Part shown: positions 1 through 5,907 of the stretch, in pieces
Position numbering within the stretch: position 1 is the first letter of the stretch
How the letters are laid out: the number at the start of each line of letters is the position of its first letter
Program-made: the position numbers and the translations under genes
Assembly (NCBI GenBank): GCA_023387715.1
Contig: JAEWHQ010000063.1
Location: 1-5,907, forward strand
Length of the DNA: 5,907 nt
Reading direction: 5' to 3'
Source: Pseudomonadota bacterium
Lineage (GTDB): Bacteria > Pseudomonadota > Alphaproteobacteria > Rhizobiales > Rhizobiaceae
The notes under the pieces: generated by a model
Told to the model about the DNA's origin: nothing
The model's input: only the letters and a program-made list of their open reading frames with translations
Database searches by the model: none

Positions 1-1112
1 AAAACAGCCGCGCGCTCGCATAAATCCTGCGGTGCATTTTCTTCATTGCGCAACACGGCCAGCACATCAAGGGCTTCAAGAGCGGGGCCGATGCCTTTAC
101 CCACCGGCTGAGTGCCGTCGGTATAAACACAAGCAACCGTCAGGCCAAACTCTTTACCAACAGTTGTAAGCAATTCGCTGAGCTGGTCTGCCGCTTCGAT
201 GCTTCTGACCTTGGCTGTCGGGCCGATCGGGATATCGATCACGACATGAGTTGAACCGGCCGCGACTTTTTTCGACAATACGGAAGCGACAAGCTGGCCT
301 TCGGTATCAATATCAAGGTCGCGCTCGATACGGATAAAGACATCATCGGCAGGGCTGAGCTGTACTGCGCCACCCCATGCCATGCAGCCGCCTTGTTCGC
401 GCACCACTTTTTTCAGCTTATCGAGTTCCAGATCAACCGGTGTCATAGTTTCCATCGTGTCTGCCGTACCGGCAGGGGAGGTGATGGCGCGCGAGGATGT
501 CTTGGGCATGGTGAGCCCGTGCGCGGTGACAATGGCAACAACAAGCGGTGTGGTGCGGTTGCCCGGCAAACCGCCGACACAATGCTTGTCGAGAACAATG
601 TCTTTGTTCCAGTTCAAGCGCTCACCGGCACCAATCATGGCTTTGGTCAAATAGATGGTTTCTTGTGTATCAAGCGGCGGTGTGGCGCTGGCAGTCAGAA
701 AGGCTGCCAGATGCACATCCGTGTAACGACGCGCCACCACATCATCGATAATCGCGCTGATGCCTTCATAATCGAAGCGGTTGCCATAAATGCGGCTGCG
801 AATATGGGAAAGTGAAGTCAGTGCCGGCGGGTGGCTTACTTCTACTTTGTCACCTTCTTCAACGCCTAATAAATCCCATGCTGTTTGCGACATGCCGATT
901 GTATCAAGCTCTAGCAATTCGCTGTCGATTTGCAAAAGCTCTGCATAAATAGAGCGGTCACCGGCATAGACCTGCACATGCGAGCGGGAAGAAAGTCCCG
1001 CCGAATGACAGGCGGGACAATCCGTGCGCATGATCACCACAGCCTGATCATGGGTAAAAAGCCCAAGCCGTCTGGCTTTTAGCGGCGGGTGATCGCAATG
1101 AACGCGGCTCAT
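1..1112 (-). CDS. Thymidine phosphorylase / AMP phosphorylase family protein, partial (C-terminus beyond the window)
   Basis: The frame is open from ATG at 1112 to the left edge, giving 370 codons plus two bases; family members are about 500 residues, so roughly a quarter is missing. There is an N-terminal domain of about 100 residues before the phosphorylase core, as in archaeal AMP phosphorylase and the related proteobacterial proteins annotated as putative thymidine phosphorylase. Core helices start at SHIRSRIYGNRFDYEGI (102-118). Phosphate-binding and catalytic motifs are DKHCVGGLPGNRTT (175-188), KTSSRAITSPAGTADTME (204-221), GGAVQLSPADD (247-257), SKKVAAGSTHVV (280-291) and GKGIGPALE (338-346). 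The N-domain carries DCPACH (31-36), a possible metal or redox CxxC. Known reaction of the archaeal relatives: nucleoside 5'-monophosphate + phosphate to base + ribose 1,5-bisphosphate; classical DeoA instead uses thymidine. The architecture favours the nucleotide-using type, by inference. An AGGAA site lies 8 bases upstream and the ATG overlaps the nuclease stop. Confidence 0.9.
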   Translation of the reverse strand, partial: MSRVHCDHPPLKARRLGLFTHDQAVVIMRTDCPACHSAGLSSRSHVQVYAGDRSIYAELLQIDSELLELDTIGMSQTAWDLLGVEEGDKVEVSHPPALTSLSHIRSRIYGNRFDYEGISAIIDDVVARRYTDVHLAAFLTASATPPLDTQETIYLTKAMIGAGERLNWNKDIVLDKHCVGGLPGNRTTPLVVAIVTAHGLTMPKTSSRAITSPAGTADTMETMTPVDLELDKLKKVVREQGGCMAWGGAVQLSPADDVFIRIERDLDIDTEGQLVASVLSKKVAAGSTHVVIDIPIGPTAKVRSIEAADQLSELLTTVGKEFGLTVACVYTDGTQPVGKGIGPALEALDVLAVLRNEENAPQDLCERAAV

Positions 1113-2470
1113 AGTTTGAATTCCTGATCCTGACGCGGTACGACACTATCCCAGCCAAGTTCGCGGCCGATAAGAACACGCAACGCCTCTGAAGCATCTG
1201 GTTCACCATGCACGATGAAGGTTTTCTTCGGCGGAATACGGAAGCCGGAAAGCCAGCGGATCAGCTCATTGGCATCGGCATGACCTGAAAGTGTATCAAT
1301 TTGCGCCACTTCCGCATTAACCGGCACCCACATGCCATGGATTTTCAACTCTTTTGCGCCTTCACGTAAGGCACGCCCGCGTGTGCCAGCCGCCTGAAAT
1401 CCAGCCAGCAAAATGGTATTTTTCATATCCGGAGCATAATTTTTCAAATGGTGCAAAATGCGCCCGCCGGTTGCCATGCCAGATGCAGAAATTACCACTT
1501 TCGGATATGGATTATTGTTGATGGCTTTTGAATCTTCCACATCTTCGGTGTAGCGCGCGATCTTGTAAGCTTCGCGGGCTTCATCAGGCGTCAGCTTGTG
1601 ATCATCCATGTGACGGCTCATCATGGTGGTCGCATCAATGGCCATCGGACTATCGAGGAAAATCGGCACAGCACTTAAACGGCCAGCCTGTTTCAGCTTC
1701 CAGAAATAATAAAGCAGTTCCTGCGCACGGCCAACCGCAAAGGAAGGGATTACTAATGTGCCGCCACGCTGAACAGTTTTTTCGGTGATGGCACCAAGTG
1801 CTTCCGCCGGATCGGTATGATCATGCAGACGGTTGCCATAGGTGGATTCTACCACCACATAATCGGCTTCTTCCGGTGTGATCGGATCAGGCATCAACGG
1901 ATGGTTGTAACGTCCGATATCGCCGGAGAAAACAACACGCTTGCCTGCCCAGTCGACTTGCACATTGGCAGCCCCTAAGATGTGACCGGCATAGCGGAAA
2001 CGGAAGCGCAGATCATCGAGAATAGTGATGGTCTGGTCAAATTCCACACGGGAGAAATGTCCCAGTGCATTTTCGGCGTCGCGCGCATCATAAAGCGGCA
2101 ATGCCGGAGCATGCTTGGTCAGTTTGTGGCGATTGAGGAAGTCGGCGTCTTTTTCCTGCAAATGGCCGCTGTCTTTGAGGATCAGTTCTGCCACATCGCG
2201 GGTGGCGGATGTGGAATAAATCTTGCCGCGAAAACCCTGCTTGACCAAACGAGGCAGATAGCCGCTGTGATCGAGATGGGCATGGGTTAAAATTACCGCA
2301 TCAATATCGCGCGCGGCAATGCTTAAATTTTCCCAGTTCAGCTCGCGTAAGTTTTTCAAGCCCTGAAACAAGCCGCAATCAATCAGCACATTGTGCTTGC
2401 CGTTCGAAAGCAGATGTTTGGAACCGGTTACGGTGCCTGCGGCACCTAATGGTTTGAGTGTCAGCATCAT
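1109..2470 (-). CDS. Metallo-beta-lactamase / beta-CASP family nuclease (CPSF73/Ysh1-like, predicted RNA-processing exonuclease)
   Basis: A complete 453-residue protein with the full two-domain layout of beta-CASP nucleases, a family acting on RNA or DNA with zinc. The beta-lactamase fold shows D31, the zinc motif HAHLDHSG at 63-70, the histidine of GHILGAAN at 162-169 and the aspartate of GDIGR at 183-187. The beta-CASP part begins near ESTYGNR at 208-214 (motif A acid E208) and includes IPSFAVGRAQELLYY at 241-255, ASGMATGGR at 329-337, SGHADA at 395-400 and HGE at 421-423, supplying the remaining conserved histidines. No KH domain or RNase J C-terminal domain is present, so it belongs to the short CPSF73-like group rather than RNase J. 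No signal peptide is seen, so it is cytosolic. The start has two ATG codons in a row; the second is better spaced from the purine-rich site. It overlaps both neighbours by ATGA. RNA as substrate is inferred from the family. Confidence 0.92.
   Translation of the reverse strand: MMLTLKPLGAAGTVTGSKHLLSNGKHNVLIDCGLFQGLKNLRELNWENLSIAARDIDAVILTHAHLDHSGYLPRLVKQGFRGKIYSTSATRDVAELILKDSGHLQEKDADFLNRHKLTKHAPALPLYDARDAENALGHFSRVEFDQTITILDDLRFRFRYAGHILGAANVQVDWAGKRVVFSGDIGRYNHPLMPDPITPEEADYVVVESTYGNRLHDHTDPAEALGAITEKTVQRGGTLVIPSFAVGRAQELLYYFWKLKQAGRLSAVPIFLDSPMAIDATTMMSRHMDDHKLTPDEAREAYKIARYTEDVEDSKAINNNPYPKVVISASGMATGGRILHHLKNYAPDMKNTILLAGFQAAGTRGRALREGAKELKIHGMWVPVNAEVAQIDTLSGHADANELIRWLSGFRIPPKKTFIVHGEPDASEALRVLIGRELGWDSVVPRQDQEFKL
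1121..1125 (-). promoter_or_regulatory. Shine-Dalgarno site of the phosphorylase-family gene, inside the end of the nuclease gene
   Basis: AGGAA on the minus strand lies 8 bases before the ATG at 1112 and within the last codons of the nuclease gene. It supports this ATG as the start and fits translational coupling through the ATGA overlap. Confidence 0.65.
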
Positions 2471-3399
2471 GCGCTCTTTTCTGCCTTTGGGGTTTGGGTT
2501 GCGGCAAATTCATTGATGCCTTCCACCAGCAATTCGGCAACAGAAATGCCGTTGCTGATATGTGGCACGCAATCGGTGGAGACGACTTTTTCTGCAATCG
2601 CGCTTAAGCGCTGATAAGCATCATCGGCAAACAGCCCGTGAACGACAACACAAACAGGCTTGGCAAGACCTTGGGCTTGCAGCTGTTTGGCAGCTTCCAC
2701 CATTGTGCGGCCGGAAGAGGCAATATCATCCACTAAAACCGGTGTCCGGCCTTTCCATTGCGAGAGATCGCCCATGTGAATTTCCACATTGCGGTCGCCG
2801 TAGCGAGTTTTGCGCAAAACTGTGAAAGGCGCACCGGAGAGTTCGCCGATCTGGCTTACCCATTGTTCGCTTTCTTCATCGGGGCCAATCAGCAAAGGCT
2901 TTTCAATGTTTTGGCTGATCCATTTGGCCAATACCGGCGCAGAGGCCAGATGCGTGGCGGGGATGGTGTAAATTTCCGACAAAGAATGATAGCGGTGCAG
3001 GTGCGGATCAATTGTCAGCAAACTGTCAAATGATGAGGAAACAAGGCGCGCAAATGTGCGCGATGTAATGGCTTCCCCTGCTTTGAAACGAATATCCTGA
3101 CGCATATAGGCCAGATATGGCGTTACCAGATTGACGGAGCGGGCGTTGAATTCACGCGCGGCATCGGCTGCAAAAACAACAGCCAGAAAATTGTCGTTCG
3201 GATGTGCCAGTGTGCAGATCAGATCAACATGGCGTCCCTCGACATCATCCAGAAAACGCACATAGCTTTCACCATCGGGAAAATGGCGGGTTTCCAATGC
3301 ACCAAGCTGGAAATTGCCGGCAGCAGCAATAGCGGCTGCGAGCTCTTCATTGCCTGGCAAAGGAATAATCAGACGTTTCTCAACAGAGTTAGAAGCCAT
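2467..3399 (-). CDS. prs: Divergent ribose-phosphate diphosphokinase (PRPP synthetase family, archaeal-like paralogue)
   Basis: A complete 310-residue protein, close to the usual PRPP synthetase length. The classical reaction is ribose 5-phosphate + ATP to PRPP + AMP in the cytosol. Seen: FPDGE at 40-44, the ATP-site segment MRQDIRFKAGEAITSR at 99-114, DPHLHRY at 131-137 where bacterial housekeeping enzymes have a DLHAxQIQ-type sequence, the catalytic flexible loop RKTRYGDR at 196-203 retaining K197 and R199, and the PRPP loop VDDIASSGRT at 223-232. The RFKAGEAITSR stretch and the PRPP loop resemble archaeal Prs proteins more than the bacterial housekeeping type, so this is probably a specialised paralogue. 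The PRPP loop departs from the common DTGGT/STGGT pattern, with arginine at 231. The last ~10 residues form a polar tail. The start has only a weak GGA site, 9 bases upstream. The stop overlaps the next gene. Family is secure; the exact physiological substrate or direction is not. Confidence 0.9.
   Translation of the reverse strand: MASNSVEKRLIIPLPGNEELAAAIAAAGNFQLGALETRHFPDGESYVRFLDDVEGRHVDLICTLAHPNDNFLAVVFAADAAREFNARSVNLVTPYLAYMRQDIRFKAGEAITSRTFARLVSSSFDSLLTIDPHLHRYHSLSEIYTIPATHLASAPVLAKWISQNIEKPLLIGPDEESEQWVSQIGELSGAPFTVLRKTRYGDRNVEIHMGDLSQWKGRTPVLVDDIASSGRTMVEAAKQLQAQGLAKPVCVVVHGLFADDAYQRLSAIAEKVVSTDCVPHISNGISVAELLVEGINEFAATQTPKAEKSA
2474..2480 (-). promoter_or_regulatory. Purine-rich ribosome binding site of the nuclease gene, inside the end of the diphosphokinase gene
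   Basis: AAAAGAG on the minus strand lies 3 bases before the first ATG (2470) and 6 bases before the second ATG (2467). The spacing favours the second ATG as the real start, which would shorten the protein by one residue and leave a one-base TGATG overlap with the upstream stop. Confidence 0.4.
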
Positions 3400-3404
3400 G
3401 TTAG

Positions 3405-3411
3405 CTCATCC
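3405..3411 (-). promoter_or_regulatory. Weak ribosome binding site of the diphosphokinase gene
   Basis: GGATGAG on the minus strand is the only purine-rich match near the ATG at 3399; its GGA ends 9 bases upstream. It is much weaker than the site of the phosphoketolase, which suggests lower translation of this gene. An AT-rich stretch (about 3413-3450) lies just upstream but shows no convincing -35/-10 pair. Confidence 0.4.
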
Positions 3412-3455
3412 GTTTATTGTTGATTTTTAAATATCGAGAATGAAATAAGCAGAGC

Positions 3456-3481
3456 AGGAGCGGGCATTTTTGCCCGCTCCT
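3456..3481 (-). terminator. Perfect 11-bp GC-rich hairpin after the phosphoketolase gene; weak terminator or transcript-processing element
   Basis: Positions 3456-3466 and 3471-3481 are exact inverted repeats around a 4-base loop, located 17 bases past the phosphoketolase stop and about 57 bases before the diphosphokinase start. Read on the minus strand the stem is followed by GCTCTGCTTATTTC, a poor U-tract, and preceded by an A-run; on the plus strand only three Ts follow. The stem is strong enough for an intrinsic terminator, but the weak tail suggests partial termination, or protection of the upstream mRNA 3' end with read-through to the next three genes. Confidence 0.5.
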
Positions 3482-3498
3482 TTTGTCGGCAATTAAGC

Positions 3499-5883
3499 TT
3501 ATGCGTCACGTTTATGCGGCCATTTCCAATCGCGCACTTCCGGCATGTCTTCGCCATGTTCACGCACATAGTCATGGTGCTTTTGCAGCTTCTCATTGAG
3601 CGAAGCGATCAGCGGCTCGGCAATATCAGTGGCCAAAGGCAGACGCTTGAGCGCCTCAATCGCCAAGTGATAGCGGTCAAGCTCGTTCATCACTGCCATA
3701 TCGAACGGCGTTGTGGTGGTGCCTTTTTCAATAAAGCCGCGAACGTGGAAGTTCGGGTGGTTGGTGCGCTTATAAACCAGACGGTGGATGAGATAAGGAT
3801 AGCCGTGATAGGCAAAAATCACCGGACGGTCTGTGGTGAAAAGCGCATCAAATTCACTGTCGTCAACGCCATGCGGATGATGCTGCGGTGATTGCAGCGC
3901 CATCAGATCAACAATATTGACAACGCGAATGCGCAAATGTGGCAATGCTTCACGTAAGATTGCTGTGGCGGCCAATGTTTCCATGGTCGGCACATCACCG
4001 GCGCAGGCCATCACCAGATCCGGCTCCATGCCGTCTTCACTGCCTGCCCAATCCCATTTACCAAGACCGACTTCGCAATGTTTTACTGCTTCATCCATGG
4101 TGAGCCATTGTGGGGATGGCTGCTTGCCGGCCACAATCACATTCACGCGGTTCCATGTTTTGAGGCAGTGATCGCCCACCCAAAGCAGCGTATTGGCATC
4201 CGGCGGGAAATAAACGCGTACAATATCGGCGCTTTTATTGGCAACCAGATCAACAAAGCCCGGATCCTGATGGGAGAAACCATTGTGATCCTGACGCCAG
4301 ACATGGGAGGTCAGCAGATAGTTGAGCGAGGCCACCGGCTTGCGCCATGGCAGTTCACGCGCCACCTGCAACCATTTAGCGTGCTGGTTGAACATGGAAT
4401 CCACAATATGGATAAAGGCTTCATAGCAGGAGAAGAAGCCGTGGCGTCCGGTGAGCAGATAGCCTTCCAGCCAGCCCTGACACAGATGCTCACTTAAGAC
4501 TTCCATCACGCGGCCATCAGCGGCCAGATGGTCGTCACTGTCTAAAGTTTCAGCCATCCAGACACGGTCGGTTGCTTCAAAAACACTGCCCAGACGGTTG
4601 GATGCAGTTTCATCAGGCCCGAAGACGCGGAAGTTTTTTTCTTCATCATTGAGGCGGATGACATCACGCAGATAGTCGCCGAGGATTTTGGTGGTCTGTT
4701 CTTCAACTGCACCCGGTTCGGTGACATTAACCGCATATTTGCGGAAATCCGGTGTGTTCAGCTCTTTACGCAATAAGCCGCCATTGGAATGCGGAATGGC
4801 GCTCATGCGCTTTTCGCCATCCGGTGCCATTGCGCGCAGCTCCGGTTTCAGCTTGCCGCTTGCGTCAAACAGATCTTCCGGATCATAGCTGCGCATCCAG
4901 TCTTCGAGGATTTGGCGATGTGCATCATCGGCGCGGCAATTGGCGACCGGCACCTGATGGGAGCGCCAATGGTCTTCCACCATTTTACCGTCAACCACTT
5001 TGGGCCCTGTCCAGCCTTTCGGGCTGCGCAGAATAATCATCGGCCAGCGCGGACGCTCCGGTGATTTGATATCGGCTTGATTTTTAATCGCTTTGATACG
5101 GTCAAAAGCCTTGTCGAAAGTCGAGGCCATTTGCTGGTGCATGGCTTCCGGCTCATGGCCTTCTACAAAAAACGGCTCATAGCCATAACCGGTGAAAAGG
5201 CTGTGCAGGTCTTCATCCGACATACGTGCAAGCAATGTCGGATTGGCAATTTTATAACCGTTGAGATGCAGGATCGGCAGCACCGCACCGTCACGTTTCG
5301 GATTGAGGAACTTGTTGGAATGCCAGGCGGCAGCCAATGGACCGGTTTCGGCTTCACCATCACCCACAACACAGGCAACCACCAGATCAGGATTGTCAAA
5401 AGCTGCGCCAAAAGCGTGCACAAGCGCATAGCCAAGCTCGCCGCCTTCATGAATGGAGCCCGGTGTTTCCGGTGCCACATGGCTTGGAATACCGCCCGGG
5501 AACGAGAACTGGCGGAAAAGCTTTTGCATACCTTCCACATCTTCGGTAATGTCGGGATAGGTTTCGGTATAAGTGCCTTCCAGATAAGTGTTTGCCACCA
5601 TGCCGGGGCCACCATGACCGGGGCCGCAAACATAAAGCACATCTTCGTTGCGCTCTTTAATGATGCGGTTGAGATGCACATAGATGAAGTTCAAACCCGG
5701 CGTGGTGCCCCAATGGCCAAGCAGACGCGGCTTGACATGTTCAGGCTTTAACGGCTCACGCAGCATCGGATTTTGCATCAGGTAAATCTGGCCGACAGAG
5801 AGATAATTGGCAGCGCGCCAATAACGGTCGGTGAGTTTTAGCTGTTCGGGGGAAAGGGGCTGGGCGCCAGTCTGATTATTCAT
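3499..5883 (-). CDS. xfp: Phosphoketolase (xylulose-5-phosphate / fructose-6-phosphate phosphoketolase)
   Basis: A complete 794-residue protein, the usual length for this thiamine-diphosphate family. Known role: cytosolic phosphorolytic cleavage of xylulose 5-phosphate to acetyl-phosphate plus glyceraldehyde 3-phosphate, often also fructose 6-phosphate to acetyl-phosphate plus erythrose 4-phosphate. Seen: GHWGT with H57, GPGHGG at 87-92 (H90), SHV with H135, the family signature EGGELGY at 146-152, and the ThDP/metal motif GDGEAETG at 174-181 with N208 and K211 downstream. The middle domain has [10 protein letters not shown] at 422-431, LSEH at 463-466 (E465 is the likely cofactor-activating glutamate), TGRHGFF at 478-484 and GFSHQDPG at 535-542. 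The C-terminus ends in the family-typical RDWKWPH at 784-790. All expected active-site positions appear intact. The ATG is preceded by AAGGAA at 7-base spacing, and the stop is TAA. It is the first gene of the cluster in view; its promoter lies outside the window. Whether it uses one or both substrates cannot be read from sequence. Confidence 0.97.
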   Translation of the reverse strand: MNNQTGAQPLSPEQLKLTDRYWRAANYLSVGQIYLMQNPMLREPLKPEHVKPRLLGHWGTTPGLNFIYVHLNRIIKERNEDVLYVCGPGHGGPGMVANTYLEGTYTETYPDITEDVEGMQKLFRQFSFPGGIPSHVAPETPGSIHEGGELGYALVHAFGAAFDNPDLVVACVVGDGEAETGPLAAAWHSNKFLNPKRDGAVLPILHLNGYKIANPTLLARMSDEDLHSLFTGYGYEPFFVEGHEPEAMHQQMASTFDKAFDRIKAIKNQADIKSPERPRWPMIILRSPKGWTGPKVVDGKMVEDHWRSHQVPVANCRADDAHRQILEDWMRSYDPEDLFDASGKLKPELRAMAPDGEKRMSAIPHSNGGLLRKELNTPDFRKYAVNVTEPGAVEEQTTKILGDYLRDVIRLNDEEKNFRVFGPDETASNRLGSVFEATDRVWMAETLDSDDHLAADGRVMEVLSEHLCQGWLEGYLLTGRHGFFSCYEAFIHIVDSMFNQHAKWLQVARELPWRKPVASLNYLLTSHVWRQDHNGFSHQDPGFVDLVANKSADIVRVYFPPDANTLLWVGDHCLKTWNRVNVIVAGKQPSPQWLTMDEAVKHCEVGLGKWDWAGSEDGMEPDLVMACAGDVPTMETLAATAILREALPHLRIRVVNIVDLMALQSPQHHPHGVDDSEFDALFTTDRPVIFAYHGYPYLIHRLVYKRTNHPNFHVRGFIEKGTTTTPFDMAVMNELDRYHLAIEALKRLPLATDIAEPLIASLNEKLQKHHDYVREHGEDMPEVRDWKWPHKRDA

Positions 5884-5890
5884 TCCGGAA

Positions 5891-5896
5891 TTCCTT
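5891..5896 (-). promoter_or_regulatory. Shine-Dalgarno site of the phosphoketolase gene
   Basis: AAGGAA on the minus strand ends 7 bases before the ATG at 5883, an ideal spacing that fixes this start. Only 11 more bases are visible upstream, so no promoter can be judged. Confidence 0.75.
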
Positions 5897-5907
5897 AACC
5901 TATTGGG

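Noticed and set aside
393..815. Plus-strand open frames over the left part of the window
   Set aside because: The minus strand here encodes all core motifs of a thymidine/AMP phosphorylase without interruption; the plus-strand frames are shadows with no known motifs.
1..1112. Reading the left-edge gene as a broken or classical DeoA thymidine phosphorylase
   Set aside because: The frame is intact and merely cut by the window. The extra N-terminal domain and motif wording fit the AMP-phosphorylase-like branch, so thymidine is not assumed as substrate.
1109..2470. Assignment of the nuclease as RNase J
   Set aside because: RNase J is longer, with a C-terminal domain. The 453-residue length and the GHILGAAN, ASGMATGGR and SGHADA motifs fit the CPSF73/Ysh1-like group.
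3405..3450. Possible sigma-70 promoter in the AT-rich stretch before the diphosphokinase gene
   Set aside because: No -35/-10 pair with acceptable match and 16-18 base spacing was found by eye; AT-richness alone is not enough.
4078..4497. Plus-strand open frame of 139 codons
   Set aside because: Antisense to the middle of the phosphoketolase, with low-complexity translation and no family resemblance.
5077..5751. Long plus-strand open frame of 224 codons opposite the phosphoketolase
   Set aside because: It lies entirely antisense to a clearly conserved enzyme, has no recognisable domain, and is explained by the codon pattern of the opposite strand.

Overview
The window is one compact minus-strand gene cluster of four protein-coding genes. 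In transcription order (right to left) they are: a complete phosphoketolase gene (3499-5883), a complete divergent, archaeal-like ribose-phosphate diphosphokinase gene (2467-3399), a complete metallo-beta-lactamase/beta-CASP nuclease gene (1109-2470), and the first 370 codons of a gene of the thymidine phosphorylase / AMP phosphorylase family (1-1112), which runs off the left edge. No tRNA, rRNA, CRISPR array, insertion sequence or phage gene was seen. There is no gene-free stretch over 300 bases. The only internal gap is 99 bases between the phosphoketolase and the diphosphokinase, and it holds a perfect hairpin.

The host is a bacterium of moderate GC content (about half, judged by eye). The protein sequences and Shine-Dalgarno sites fit a proteobacterium, perhaps an alphaproteobacterium. 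That placement is an impression from the sequences, not a demonstrated assignment. Codon use looks even across the four genes, with no visible seam that would suggest recent separate acquisition.

The three left-hand genes are tightly linked. The diphosphokinase stop overlaps the nuclease start, and the nuclease stop overlaps the phosphorylase start, each as ATGA, so translational coupling is likely. The phosphoketolase lies upstream on the same strand. The hairpin after its stop could end part of the transcripts and let the rest read through.

Read together, the genes suggest ribonucleotide scavenging that feeds central carbon metabolism. The beta-CASP enzyme could release nucleotides from RNA. 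The AMP-phosphorylase-like enzyme could phosphorolyse nucleoside monophosphates to a free base and ribose 1,5-bisphosphate. The atypical Prs would act at the ribose-phosphate/PRPP node, and the phosphoketolase would split xylulose 5-phosphate to acetyl-phosphate and glyceraldehyde 3-phosphate. Family assignments are well supported; the joint pathway is inference.
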